A stretch of 64,000 bases of DNA from Thalassia testudinum (Eukaryota; Streptophyta; Magnoliopsida; Alismatales; Hydrocharitaceae). Below the pieces are notes generated by a model, which did no database searches, had not been told where the DNA came from, and was given only the letters and a program-made list of their open reading frames with translations. Shown here piece after piece: positions 22,516 to 33,876 of the stretch. The DNA is taken from the NCBI GenBank assembly GCA_037157565.1, contig JAZHRO010000002.1, positions 36,166,501 to 36,230,500 of the forward strand, in the 5' to 3' direction. Position numbers and translations under genes: made by a program. Within the stretch, counting starts at the first letter, position 1. The number at the start of each line of letters is the position of its first letter.

Positions 22516-25500
22516 GGGCAAGCCCATATTCTTTATCCCGGTAAGAGATGGCTAGATGGTATAAAAATTGTTAGTAATACAACAAACACCATGATGGTGG
22601 TGTGTCTTTCTTCCTTATTTAAAGTACCTATGGTATAGTGATAAAACCTCAACATTATAGAAAATTCCATCGGGAAGTCAAACCTTGCTCCTTATTGATG
22701 TAGTTGATGGTTTCATGATGTAAAATTTTCCACATTATAATAGGTCTCATAGCTTTCTTCATAAGTTTGGAACATCAATTATTTCCATGTATACCAACCA
22801 ATTGTGGTTTCTAGGAGGAAGGAATGAGTTTATCACTTGATTGATGAAAAGTTAGGTACCTACATGTGAAAGTATAGCATTTGAGAAGAAAAATAGACAT
22901 CCTAATAAATCTAACACATTTTAGTATCATAGGTCTAGAATATTGGTTGGAATCAATTAGACATCAATGATTCTGAATAGGTGATCGAAGAGCAAAATCT
23001 CTGATAGAAAGTAAAGCAAAGAGTAAAAAGCTAATTGCACAAAGAAGATGATGGATTTGATAACCTAGTTCCACCTCTTAGGGTGTACCTTTGGGAAGGG
23101 GTTCCATTTTTCAACAGTTCACTACTAGTCATTTGAAAAAAGTAAAAGCAAGTAGAATTCCTTATACAATGGCATGAGCCCATGTTTATAATGTGTAATG
23201 AATCCCCAATCAATTAGGATTCTAATTAGGGATACAATTCTATACTTATTAGAGGACTCTGCAACTTGCTTGTAGGACATGTTTTCTTTTCTATTTCTTT
23301 TTAACCTTCTTGCTACCTAAGCTTTTCTTATTTGGTTTGTTGTAGAAATTTTAAAGAATCTTGTGATGAAGATTGCATTTATTATAACTGTTCAGATGAC
23401 TTCTAGCAGATCATGTTCAGGTAGGTACTTGTTCATTCCCTATATCTATCGGATGCCCTTGGCCTAGTCCTTTGTCGAGCATTTGCTTAGGATCATGTTG
23501 GACCATTTTTTGTAGATATTGGAGGATTCGGTGGAACCCTTATCAATTTGGATCTTGGCATATGGCACCATTAGGATCTCCTGCTGAGTCCTTAGCTAGA
23601 TCTTGGTCTAGGTGACTTAGCCTAGATTGTTGGTGAGCTCTTGGACTTTGTCCCACCAAAATGGGCTTTATGGGCCTTTTGGGTCTATTTTGTGCGAGTC
23701 AATTTCTTCTCATATTAGTGAGGATAGCATACTTTTTTGACAAGAGGTTAGAAGGTGCATGTATAACCAAAATAATGTTCAAAACATATGTGAAGCATCC
23801 AAAATATCCCAAACATATCTAAGATATTCCATTTTCTCTCATTAGAAAGATCTAGAACTCTGCACTATACTTATTTTTGAAGCTTTAACCTTACTAAACC
23901 TTCATGAGTTGCCTACTATAAGATTTTCATTGCCATAAGTTGAGGGTAAGTGACTTTGTTTCCTTTTCTTTTTCTTTTTAGGAGAAGGTAAATATTGTGC
24001 CAACTTCTTAGTGGCAGCAGTTTTGTCTCTTCTTTAGTATAATTGGTCACCTATTTCTTCATGGCTTCCCAATCTTTAATATTTCTCATAAGGCATAATT
24101 TTCAATTGAAGGAAGATGGTCATCATTTGCTTTCAGTGTGGAGTAATTTGTTCCACTCAAATAGGGTCATCTTGGGAAGTTGCTTATCCGTTGGTGCATT
24201 AAGAAGTTTCTAAGATCTTGGAAGCCATTGGATCCTTGTAGATTTGTTATGCCTCTTTCATAAGGTTTACTCTGAGTCTAAATGAAAATTTACTAGAGTT
24301 GGGTGAATAGTGTAATTAATAATTTTAACAAATAATTAAACACACATACACAATTTAGTTATTGACCTTTAATGGAAGAAGTCCATACCAAAGTCTTTTA
24401 ATTTAGGATTATGCCCTAGCTCAAGTTAGAATCACAATTCAACCTACTTTAGATGAGCGCTAACCTTGTGCATAAATCTTGCCTTTAGTCTCCATAAAGA
24501 AGGGAAATTTAGCCAACTGGATACTCAATATAATTGCTTGAAATAAAGGTATGATAAACCCTAAAAACCCAAAGAAGAGTAAGAATGGAATAAAAAATAC
24601 CTCCACAATGTATTATCAAGTTGGGTGTGAAGAGTAATGAATAATACACTTGGAATAGTAGATATAAGCATAAATAAAGAACACTGATGGTGCGAGTAGC
24701 TAGGAATCTAAGATATTGACATAATGTTAAAATTAATATTAGGATTGTGCTTTATGGTCAAGGGAGAATTGTAAGTTATTTATAGAGGTATTAAAATTTT
24801 TTTAGAGAAGTCTTGAAGTCATTTCAAATGTGTAGAGAAGAAAACAATGCAAGTCAACAAATAGAAACTCAATAGTTAAAGACATTAGATGATTTTACAT
24901 AAGGCTCAGCTGGCTGATGTAGGAAGTGTGGTCATCCTACAGAAGACCAAACTTGACTGAAGGAATAATTAAAGATATGTCAAGTAAGCCCAGAACTAAG
25001 GTCAACCAAGTAAACTTACCGGTTGGCTACCTTTAAGAGGTGTCGACTAATAAAGCATTGGACAACTACTAATATAACCATCTAAGGGTGAAAGTAAACC
25101 TAATTAATGAGTTTGTTAGTGAGTTGAAGAAGCATAATCAATTGGTCTTGGAGAAAGATTGACAAGTGATTTTATGAAGAGAAGTCCAAAAACTTTACTA
25201 TTTACAAGTCCTTTATACAAGGTTAAGTGATAAATTAATCTTGCCGGTTGTTGCATGAAAGATGTGTTGATTGTCCTCACCTTAGTTGATTAGATCAAGT
25301 ATTGAACATAACCATCAGAGAGTAATTAAAGAGAATAATTGCAATGACAAAGTTCAATTAATAATAATTATAAGGCTTAATGTCCATGAATAAGATAACT
25401 GAAATGAAAGGCTTGGTTGTGTTATTCTTGTTATTTAGGAAAAATTAACCACTTGTCTCAGAATGAATTAATCAATGATATTAAGGACTAAGAAATATAA

Positions 25501-25802
25501 TTTGAAGCACAAAATCTTGCAAAAAATGTCTTTAGATGGAAGTTTAGGCAACTTAAAAAGAGATAATTAGATAGAAACTACATTTAAGACATTTTCCAAA
25601 GAGGAGTGTGAGTTCCATAGGAGTTCTTCCTTCGACCATTTAAAAGCATATAGGAGATTACAATACACACAATTTTAAGAAAATTATTAGAAAAGAAGCC
25701 AAGTCTTCTCAATTTTCTTTTACGAACTCTTCAAATCAATCTTACTTCATTGTCCATGCCTTTTATTTTTGTTCCTCATTGCCGTTTCCTAGAAGAATGG
25801 TG
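22516..25802. other. AT-rich sequence, no feature recognised
   Basis: The longest ORFs are about 60 codons and carry no motif I recognise. Parts may be very old retroelement or transposon sequence, but nothing supports a specific call. Confidence 0.4.
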
Positions 25803-26186
25803 ATGTGGGGGCAACAAGTGTCATCGGATTCAAAACTCCACACCCAACCCGGCAAAAGATCCGACTACCCAAACTTGGGGTATATAGGCGGAACCAGCAT
25901 CCTGTCTTGCCTGAGACCAGCTGGGTCCTAGTCAATGCAAGCTCGGTCTGCTAGAAGATCCTGCGTAGCAAAGGTAGAAGATAAGAAATGAAGGGCTTCA
26001 CCACCTGCACCTAGACAGCTACCACGTAGCTTGACAAATAGGGATACCAGAACCCGTCAATGAAAGTTATCCACATGTTATAAATAGAGAGGGAGCCCTC
26101 CGAGAGAGGGAGCGAGATCATATAATATCGCTGAACCACCATGAGTTCTAGTGCATTGTTGAATCGAAAGATGTACGCAAACAGGA
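25803..26186 (+). mobile_element. LTR J fragment with TATA box
   Basis: A segment starting near TGATGTGGGGGCAAC has a clear TATA box TTATAAATAG at 26078-26087 followed by a GA-rich start region. This is the promoter layout of a gypsy LTR. It is cut at the right by LTR K. No TSD was found, and the left edge is a guess. Confidence 0.35.
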
Positions 26187-26960
26187 TTGAGTTTTGAAAA
26201 CTCATCGTCGTAGTATGATTTGCGAAGAAATCCATCAACAGATAAATTTATACTGAAACTCTAAGAATTTCAGGTCGAACACAGGGAGGCGGACGTTTGA
26301 TTAAAAATATGTGTTTGTTTTGTTTATCACGAAATAGATTAGCTGGTCAAAAACTAGCTATCTATTTAACAACTAATAAATAGAAGAGAGAGAGAGAATA
26401 TTACAAATAAAGACAAAAGAGAGGTAGAATAAACATAGATTTCATCATCAAATGCTGTTCATTACACTAATCATTACAACTAGAAAGCAGGAAATCTATG
26501 CTAGAAAGCAGTAAATTTATTCTAGAAAGAGGTAAAGAGAATGGAGAGAGAAGTATCCTCAACGATTGCTTGGAGGACGAGCCGGACGTGGCGACACCTG
26601 GAAGATGGAGGTCAAAGTGGGAAGAAGGAGAACGAATCTGGAAGAATCGAGGGAGAGGCAGGACGTCGTCGTCGCGGGATCCACTTTCTGAATGGAGTGA
26701 GAGGATAACTGCAGGATGCTCCACAAAGGACGGAGAAGGTGGAAAAATTCTAATTTTAACTCTAATGGAGCACCCCAGGATTGGGACAAGCTCTTAGAGC
26801 TTTGGAGGGGGAGAGAGGAAGGGATGAAGAAAGTGTGGCGGTCGTAGGGCTATGTATAGGTGTAGATTGGAGGGGGCAAATAGGTCTTTACACTTTAAAA
26901 TATTAAATTAGGGGTCTTTAGTGATGGATAAAGCCGTCACTAAAGCCTAGATAGTGGGCA
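26187..26960 (-). mobile_element. LTR K fragment related to DB
   Basis: The left part contains CGTCGTAGTATG, an ATAAATTTATAC segment and AGGTCGAACACAGGGAG, the same order as the 3' end of the DB LTRs (36852 onward). It is therefore an LTR on the minus strand. The rest is GA-rich without a gene. Near its right side lies a 12-bp-arm hairpin, CTTTAGTGATGG and CCGTCACTAAAG (about 26919-26948). This could be the terminal hairpin of K or a CACTA-type subterminal repeat. The edges are uncertain. Confidence 0.4.
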
Positions 26961-26964
26961 TAGG

Positions 26965-29205
26965 TGATCACATTTTTGCACGGTTTGTTAAATTGGGGTT
27001 TTAAGTCGTTGCAACGCACAAAAATGGATTCGCTTTTAAAATTTATAAGACCTAGATAGTGGGGTATCTAGGGTCGTCCAAAGAGTTAAGTTTGCAAATC
27101 AAAATCCCTTGCTTAGAAATGGAAATCAACTTTCTTTTTGGCATTTTAAAATATTTAATTTTTGTTTTGAAATAACTAAAGCAACATAAAATTGATGGTG
27201 GGAAGATGGCTAACACCTAAATTTACTAAACTAGAACCTAAGTGACAAGTAATTCCTTTCTCTAAGCTCACCTAGGTAGGTGGGAACCTAGAGTAATTCG
27301 AGAGAGGGTGTGATTACACTAAGGTAAAAGTAAAAGAAAACAATTAAGAAAAGGCAACTTTACTCAAGGAGAAAAAATGTTTTACAAACCCTAGTAGAGG
27401 AATGGTTCTACTACTAGATAATTGCGACAAATAAAATAAAACACAAATCCTCCTGAATTGTTGGTGAAGAGGGGAAGCTCCTTGCTCCAAGCTTAGTGGC
27501 TCCTAGGCTTGAAAAGGGCTCCTCCTTCTCCTTCCTTGCTATGCTCCTCCGAGATGGTGTCCTCCAAGGTGGTAGCTACCACCTTTAATTCTCCTCCTCC
27601 AAGGGTGGACGTCCACCCTAGGTCCTTCTCCTTTTCCTAGCCATCCTCCTTGAAGTAGAATAGCCCTCCTCCTTGGTGTGGCACAAGTTGAAGAGAGTGG
27701 GGAGAAGGCACCAAAGGGGCGGGTGATGTGCCCCCTTAATCTTCTTCTCTACTCCTTCTTCTTGGCCGTAGGTGGGTACAGGTAGAATAATACACTAGTG
27801 GAGGATGCTCTAAAATGGTGGTAGGTGATAGGTTTATATAGAGTAGGAAGGGGGCATAGGTGGCTCTTAGAATGGATGGCTCGGATAGGATATGGGGGTA
27901 GTTGGGGATCCTAGGGCTAAGGGTGATTGGTGCCAACCCAAGGGTTACCTAGGTGGTGGTTATGGGTGGTGGCACCCCTTGACGTTGGCGCCAAAATGGT
28001 TTCTAGAAGGGGGGCTTAGGTGGCGCCAAGTAGGGTTCTAGAAGGAGGGGTAGGTGGGTGGCTAGGATGGGTTATATGGGTAGGTGTAGGGTTAGGATGG
28101 GGGGTATTTTTGGAGGGAATTTTTGGCGCCAAAACAAGGGTAGTTATAGGTAGTTTTTGCGACATTTAGTGGCATCTTTTGGAGGTAGTAGGTAGGCTAG
28201 GTTGGCGCCAAGGTGAGGTGGAAGTAGGGTTAGCTTATGTGGAGCTTAGGTGGAGCTAGTTGGTAGAGTTGTTAGGTAGGGTTTTTAGGTGGTAAAAGCC
28301 AAGGGAGCTGGAGCATAGCTAAGCTAAGCTAAGTTAAGCTAGCTTTTCTAGTAGTGGAGTAGAGGAGGAGGTATTGGAGCTAGGGTTTGAAGAGAGGAGC
28401 TGAGGAGGAGAAGCCTGGAGCTTGAATTGGAGTTGGCAGCTGCTGAAGAGGGTGGCATGGAGCTACTCTAGTTGGCTTTGCTTGCTAGTTCTTTGCTAGT
28501 TGCTAAGCCAAGCTAAAGTGAGTTGGCTTCTACCATAATGAGGTGAGGTGAGCTGGGTCTAGTGCTCCCGGGGAGGATCAAGCTGGTTGAGGTAGCTAAG
28601 GTAGCTTAGCTCAACTGAGTTTAGCTAAGCTGAGTCCCTGGTAGCTGGACTTGAGCTTCCTAAGTTAGAATGAAGTCATCTTCAGTAGTCTGGATTTTAG
28701 TGGAGCTGGATGTAGCTAGACTCGAGCTGGGGTGGACTCCAGTCAACTCAGTTGAGCTAGCTAGAGCTCCCTGTGGACTAATGGGAGCTGAGATGAGCTA
28801 GACTCAGCTAAGTTGAGCTGGATCTGAGCTGACCTGATCTAGGGTGAGCTAAGATGAGCTCTCTTGAGCTGCCATTCAGCTGAGATGACCTGAATGTAGC
28901 TAGGATGTGTTGACCCTAATCCAAGTGAGCTGGATTAAAGCTATGGTGAGCTGGATCAAGCTGAGTTCCAGCTAGTTTGAGCTTCTCCTTCACCTGTTGC
29001 CTTCTTGAGTGCTAGGGTTATAGGGATCTGTTAATCTGTTTATCCTTAACACTCACAAAAATACATTAAAAAGATAATAAAAAATGCAATGCATGCCTAA
29101 CCTAATTAATGCCTAAATGCAGCCCAAAAATCCGTTTGCGGAGTAAAATCCTAAGAGCTATGTTTGTTTTAATGCATAAGAATGATGATAAACTGGTGTT
29201 TATCT
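26965..29205 (-). mobile_element. LTR A1 (2.2 kb)
   Basis: It starts on the plus strand with TGATCACATTTTTGCA and ends with ACTGGTGTTTATC(T), matching in reverse the intact A4 LTR (58125-60400) along its length. It includes the AGCT-rich block (about 28300-28990), repeated use of TTGGCGCCA, and the conserved terminal hairpin. The last base pair of the canonical ATCA end is changed. Flanking bases (ATAGG and GTTGG) do not match, so it may be truncated or part of an older structure. ORFs inside are shadows. Confidence 0.7.
28300..28990. repeat. AGCT-dense low-complexity block in A1
   Basis: The segment consists largely of variants of GAGCTGAG, CTAGCT and GAGCTGGATC. The block occurs in the same place in A3 (about 42080-42810) and A4 (about 58350-59010). 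It is absent from the older, shorter split A copy. Confidence 0.75.
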
Positions 29206-29483
29206 GTTGGTGTCGCGCACGTCGCACCTCTTCTTCTCCTCACGCCTCAATGCATGCGTATGTCTTTTGATCCTCAGCCATTCGATTGTAAGATCAGACG
29301 GCTTAAAGTCGTTAGCGCCAGCACCTCTTCAAGCGCCCGCATCAGATCGCGTGTGCGATCGAGCATTAGATAGCGCGTGCATGATCCTCGCGCTCTGGGT
29401 ACGCCACATAGCCATCATCGCAGCCGCACGCGCCACATCCAATGGATGAAATCAACCGCCCCTGCGCCCAAGCCTTGATTTAA

Positions 29484-29547
29484 GGCGCAGTAGGGATCGA
29501 ACTTGCACTTCTGCCTCGGGAAGAGATGCTTGCCCGTTGTGCTATGC
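29484..29547 (-). repeat. tRNA-like sequence, possible SINE head
   Basis: On the minus strand TAGCACAACGGGC fits a Pol III A box and AAGTTCGATCCC fits a B box. The start-to-start spacing of about 43 nt is the normal tRNA spacing. The ends can pair weakly (GCAT... and ...GCGCC is not a proper acceptor stem), and no plausible anticodon arm is formed, so this is not a functional tRNA gene. A SINE head or tRNA relic is likely. Confidence 0.5.
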
Positions 29548-29629
29548 GTGTGTTTGAGGTGGGCAAAAGCCTTTGTGCACGAGCGACCATGGCCGTTGGA
29601 TGGTGATCCAACGGCCTAGATCCATCGCG

Positions 29630-29634
29630 CGGTT
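29630..29634. repeat. Target site duplication of C1, left copy
   Basis: CGGTT here is repeated exactly at 33618-33622, flanking LTR C1. Confidence 0.8.
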
Positions 29635-32600
29635 TGATCGTTTAATTCCTCAACACAGTTAATTAAGTTATTTAGATTAAATTATTCGCATGAGAAAGTA
29701 ACTTAGGTTAACTCGAATTAATATTAATTGTGTAGTATAGGGTCAAGTTAACCTAACATTTTAGAGTTTTAATTCTTTTTAACTGGTTGAGTCCAGATCG
29801 TTCATTGGGAGGCATAACTTATCTTAATTCACCATTAATTCCTAAACATAAATTACTAATTACTTAATCAATTAGAATTATAATTGAAATATTTTTTAAG
29901 TACATGAATCTTGCATAAAAGATGTTTACTTAAAAGCTTGCAACATTCCATTAAGAAAGAACATATTTACACATGTGATTTTTCATTAAAAATCAAGTAA
30001 GCATGTTTATTACACCCATTACAACTAATTATAAAAGATTAAGGTAAGAAAAAGTTACACAAATGAATACAAATGCCTTATTACATCAATTAAGATCAAA
30101 ATATTAAAAGGAGATATTATTACACTGAAAATACAAAAATTAAAAATCACATGTCTCCTTTCTTCTCTTCTCTTCTGCCCTTTCCTCTTCTTTTAATCTT
30201 TGCTGTAATTCTCTCTCTCTTATTCTTCTTTTTCTCTTCTTCTTCTTCCTCTAAACCCTCTCTGTTCTTTTTTCTTTAACTCTCTCATTTTACTTATTAT
30301 ATTTCCTATACTGCGCACAATGCGATCCACACTTATCCGATTTCTCTGATCCTTAACCCATTTTTTTAACTCTCATAATCCAAAAATTTGGTTAATGGGC
30401 AGCCCGGCCTTTCGAGGATTCACAATGCCCACTAGGGACGGGACCAGACCCTACTTAGCCGGGCCTAGTTCATTTATTAGGTGGATTTTTCATAGTTTTG
30501 TCTCAATGCACAGTCTCGGCCTCCTAAGCCCACATCCACATCTTTGCCCACTCATGGGCCCATGCACACAGGATACGCCTGCGCATGCACACACACATCC
30601 GCACAGGCACATGCACATGCACATGCACACGCCCGCACCCAAGCTAGTTTCTCTTTGCGCCCAGCGCTGATGACCAAAAGTCGTCGGCACAAAATCATGA
30701 TATACTAAGGCGTGCGTTCACTCATAACCGATGCGGGACTATCATTGTCCATTCTAGGCCAAACTTCAGCCGATGATTCCAACCGACACACTGGGTGATT
30801 TTTGTCGAGCAAAGGCTCGATCAAAAGTCCCTTAGATGCTCTACATGTATGTAACACCAATTTGGTGTTCAAGTCAGATCTAACCTTTTGATTTGAAGGG
30901 CGAAGGTGGAAGGTTTTCACGACAGAAATGGCCTATAGAGGGGAAACTCAGGTCAATTGACCTGTAGAAGCTATACAGCTCTCAACTGAAGGCCTATGTG
31001 CCTTCAGTGAATTAATTCTCATTAAATGAGTAGAGACAAGAAGGTCTGAGAGCTTCTGGGAAGAAGATAAAACTTCTGATCTTCGTTTAAGATCTTCAGA
31101 GCTCCATTTTGAGCTTTGAACAGCTCAACTGAGAGTTTTAGCCTAGAGGTATCAAGTCAAATAATCTTTGAAGGTTTCAGATATCCCAATTGAATAGGTT
31201 TGGCATTCAAATTTCATCGATAATGCACTGGAAACAATTTGGGTTCAAAAATGACCCAAACTAGACAGTGAAAAGATTTGGCCTAATTCCTCAATAAAAT
31301 AACTTAAATTTCATTCTAGTAATCTCAGAATTGCTCTGACATCAGATTCAACTCATTAATTATCAATTTTACTCAAGAACTCTCTATATCAGGCCTAAGT
31401 TTGACCATAAAGCTTCAGAAATTGACTTTCTGAATTAGAACTTCTCTAACCTAATTAAGACCCTAGATTAGCTCTATTTATCTTCAGGAATTGATTCAGA
31501 GTCTTCAAAAGTAATTTCAGTCAGAAATTCTAGGGTTTAGGACTCATCGCCTGAGATCCTAATTGAGTTTGTTCGGCAGAGCAAACTACAACTTCTCTGA
31601 GTAAATAATCAACAGGATTAACTTCATCATGCTTCACTTAAGCTTCTAGACCTCTTAGATTGGATCCATTCCTAATGAAGGTCTCTCCGACTTCGCCGGA
31701 GTCGAAGACGACAAAAGCCTAAGACGAGCTCCAAACATCAAAATATCAAATTAATGATCGATACAAAATCCTTAGGTCATTAGTAATCAATCTGGAGCTC
31801 TGCACAGAGTTCTTTGGGCTGGAGACAAATTTCAACTCGCTGGAGCTCGCTGGAGCTTCGGTGAGTCCAGTTCTGACATTATGGAGTTCAAAACTCTAAG
31901 GAATCTCTCAAAAATAACCTAAAAAGTCTCCTGAGGTCATATGGAACCTCAAGAGCTTGATAATTAACTCGTTTAAAGATAAAATTAGAAGATAGGCTTC
32001 AAATTCAAAGAAATTGCAATCTGAGTTCGCTGGAACTCAGATTGACTCCTTTCACTCAATTGAGTGAGAAGATTTGCTCATTAAGATACGACGATGATCT
32101 AGATGTGATTAATTAGGTGTTTTAACTCTCCTGAGCTCACCATGGACAGTGAACTCAAGAGTTGAGATGAATTTAGGCGTTTTATGAATAGACGATTAAT
32201 TCTTTAATTAACACTTCGAACGGGGCCCTTAAGTGGTGTATATGTGATGGAGAGCCCCAATTGAATGTGGTCTACCCATGGTGACCTCCTCCGTGGGTAG
32301 CGGAGGTCGCCGGTAAATGTGGAGATGGCTTAGGCTTAATAGCTGATAAAAAGAATGAGGGAGTAGTGCTATCAATTGGTGATGAGAAAAGGAAGGTGAT
32401 TAATGTGTAAAAATAACAAAAGAGTGCTCCGGACAAGCTCAACGAGCTCACCGGAGCTGGAGAAGATGACAAACAATCTAAGGATACAAACCTAACTAAT
32501 CTACTTAACCTACTGAAATAAAACTACGCTATACTTACCTACCTAACTCTACTGTTACCTGGACGAAGGGGGGTAGAAATCTCTGTTGATGGCTCTTAAC

Positions 32601-33617
32601 GGAGGATGAAACTAGAGGGTCAGGGAAAGAAGCCCGGCAGGTGTGTTCATGGAGTAGAAGCGAAGTTCGGAGTCATCGCTTTGTCTAGAGATGCGGCGGA
32701 AGACGGTAGAGCTCGATAGATGGTGGAAGCAATCGAAGAGAGTGTGTGGAGGTGAAGGTAGTTCGTCGGAACAGGGAAGAATAGCCTATTAGTTAGCTAT
32801 AGTTGGGGGAAGAAGGTAGGGAGCTAACTGCTGAAATCGAAGGGTTTAAGGGGTATTTATAGGGTTCGGCAGCTGTGAGGGAGCTCTGAATCTGGATGGA
32901 ATTGTGCCTAGGTTCAAGGTAACCACCGGCGTCTTCTCCAACGCCGATGAAGTTAACCTTGAGTCCTAAATAGGATTTCAGGTGCATCCAGACTGTGGGA
33001 TGAAAAGATGACGGTGAGTGCAAGCTCCAGGAGCTTGGCGAGGGTGGAATGGTGTTGGATGGAAGGTGATTAGGTGGTAAATGCACCACCGTTCGTTAGT
33101 CGTTGAGCGGCTGAAGAAGAAACGAAGAAGGAAGGTATTCACAGGGACCTGGGTGTAAGAAAAGTTAAGGACCTATGTGCATGAAAAGGACTCAAAGGCG
33201 ATGAAACCTAAGGACTAAAACGTAAACTGAGGTTTTTAAGACTTCTTTTAATTTAATTCTTTGTAAACTTTATATATATGATTATAAATTAGATAAATAT
33301 TATATATCTACCCTGAATTTACGTTTTTGACCTTTTTAGCTTAATTTATTTAATTGAGTTAAGTTACTTAAGTTATTATATACTTAAGTATAAATTATGC
33401 TTAAGTTAAATTAGATATTAATTAGGTAACCAATTAATGATATTTTGAGTCCATTTATCAACTAAATTATTAATAATGTTAATTGACTTTTAATTAAGCA
33501 TTTTTAACTTATTTTTAGGTCCTTTATTGATTTATCCCTTATTTTATTATTAACCCTTTTATAAACATATTCTTAGTTAATTAGGGGTAATTAGAAGCCA
33601 TGATGAGCCTCTCATCA
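29635..33617 (-). mobile_element. Solo LTR C1 (3983 bp)
   Basis: The plus strand starts TGATCGTTTAATT and ends CTCTCATCA, with CGGTT on both sides. On the minus strand it begins TGATGAGAGGCTCATCATGG, a terminal hairpin. A TATA-like CCCTATAAATACC lies near 32860 on the minus strand, about 750 bp from the start, and CAG|GTAACAG follows near 32557. Sequence near 32920-33240 matches, in reverse, 62630-62880 of LTR C2, which defines the family. CT-rich (30165-30260) and ACATGC-rich (30600-30640) simple repeats lie in its distal half. The length is large and it may contain an unrecognised small insertion. Confidence 0.75.
30590..30640. repeat. CA/ACATGC simple repeat
   Basis: A run built of ACACAC and ACATGC units within C1. 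The ORFs in this part are low-complexity readings of it. Confidence 0.8.
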
Positions 33618-33622
33618 CGGTT

Positions 33623-33856
33623 GAGAAGGAAAAGCAGCGACAAGTCTTGGGCTAGTGTAGGCGGTTGAGATGCATAGTTGGGAGTCCTATCCTCCCCCTA
33701 AACGTACACCCCTCGCGGTAGAACTAGGTCATCAAACTCCTTTCTCTCTTTGTGTGTGCTCGATTTTCGCTCTATCTCCCTACGTAACGAATGATCAATG
33801 GTAAGTAGTGCCTCCTATGCTAATAAATCTTTTATTAGGCCTTTCGAGGCCCATCA
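33623..33856 (+). mobile_element. 3' end of a truncated LTR (element L)
   Basis: The stretch ends with GAGGCCCATCA just before a PBS-like sequence, so it is the end of a plus-strand LTR. Its left part is missing or lies beyond C1, which inserted into it. No gene is seen. Confidence 0.45.
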
Positions 33857-33858
33857 AA

Positions 33859-33876
33859 TTGCATCATCTGTGGGAA
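33859..33876 (+). promoter_or_regulatory. Degenerate primer-binding site of element L
   Basis: TTGCATCATCTGTGGGAA matches the plant gypsy primer site TGGCGCCGTCTGTGGGAA at 14 of 18 positions. Three of the four changes are G-to-A or C-to-T. It sits two bases after an LTR-like ATCA end. Confidence 0.55.

Larger units (their letters stand above)
29206..29634. other. Short island between A1 and C1
   Basis: No protein gene is seen. It contains alternating GC-rich sequence, a tRNA-like segment at 29484-29547, and the imperfect inverted pair GGCCGTTGGATGG / GATCCAACGGCC at about 29591-29615. Confidence 0.5.

Noticed and set aside
28300..28990. A possible CRISPR-like or satellite array
   Set aside because: The AGCT words are irregular, without fixed unit or spacers, and belong to an LTR of a plant retroelement.
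29484..29547. A functional tRNA gene
   Set aside because: The A and B boxes fit, but there is no acceptor stem and no anticodon arm.
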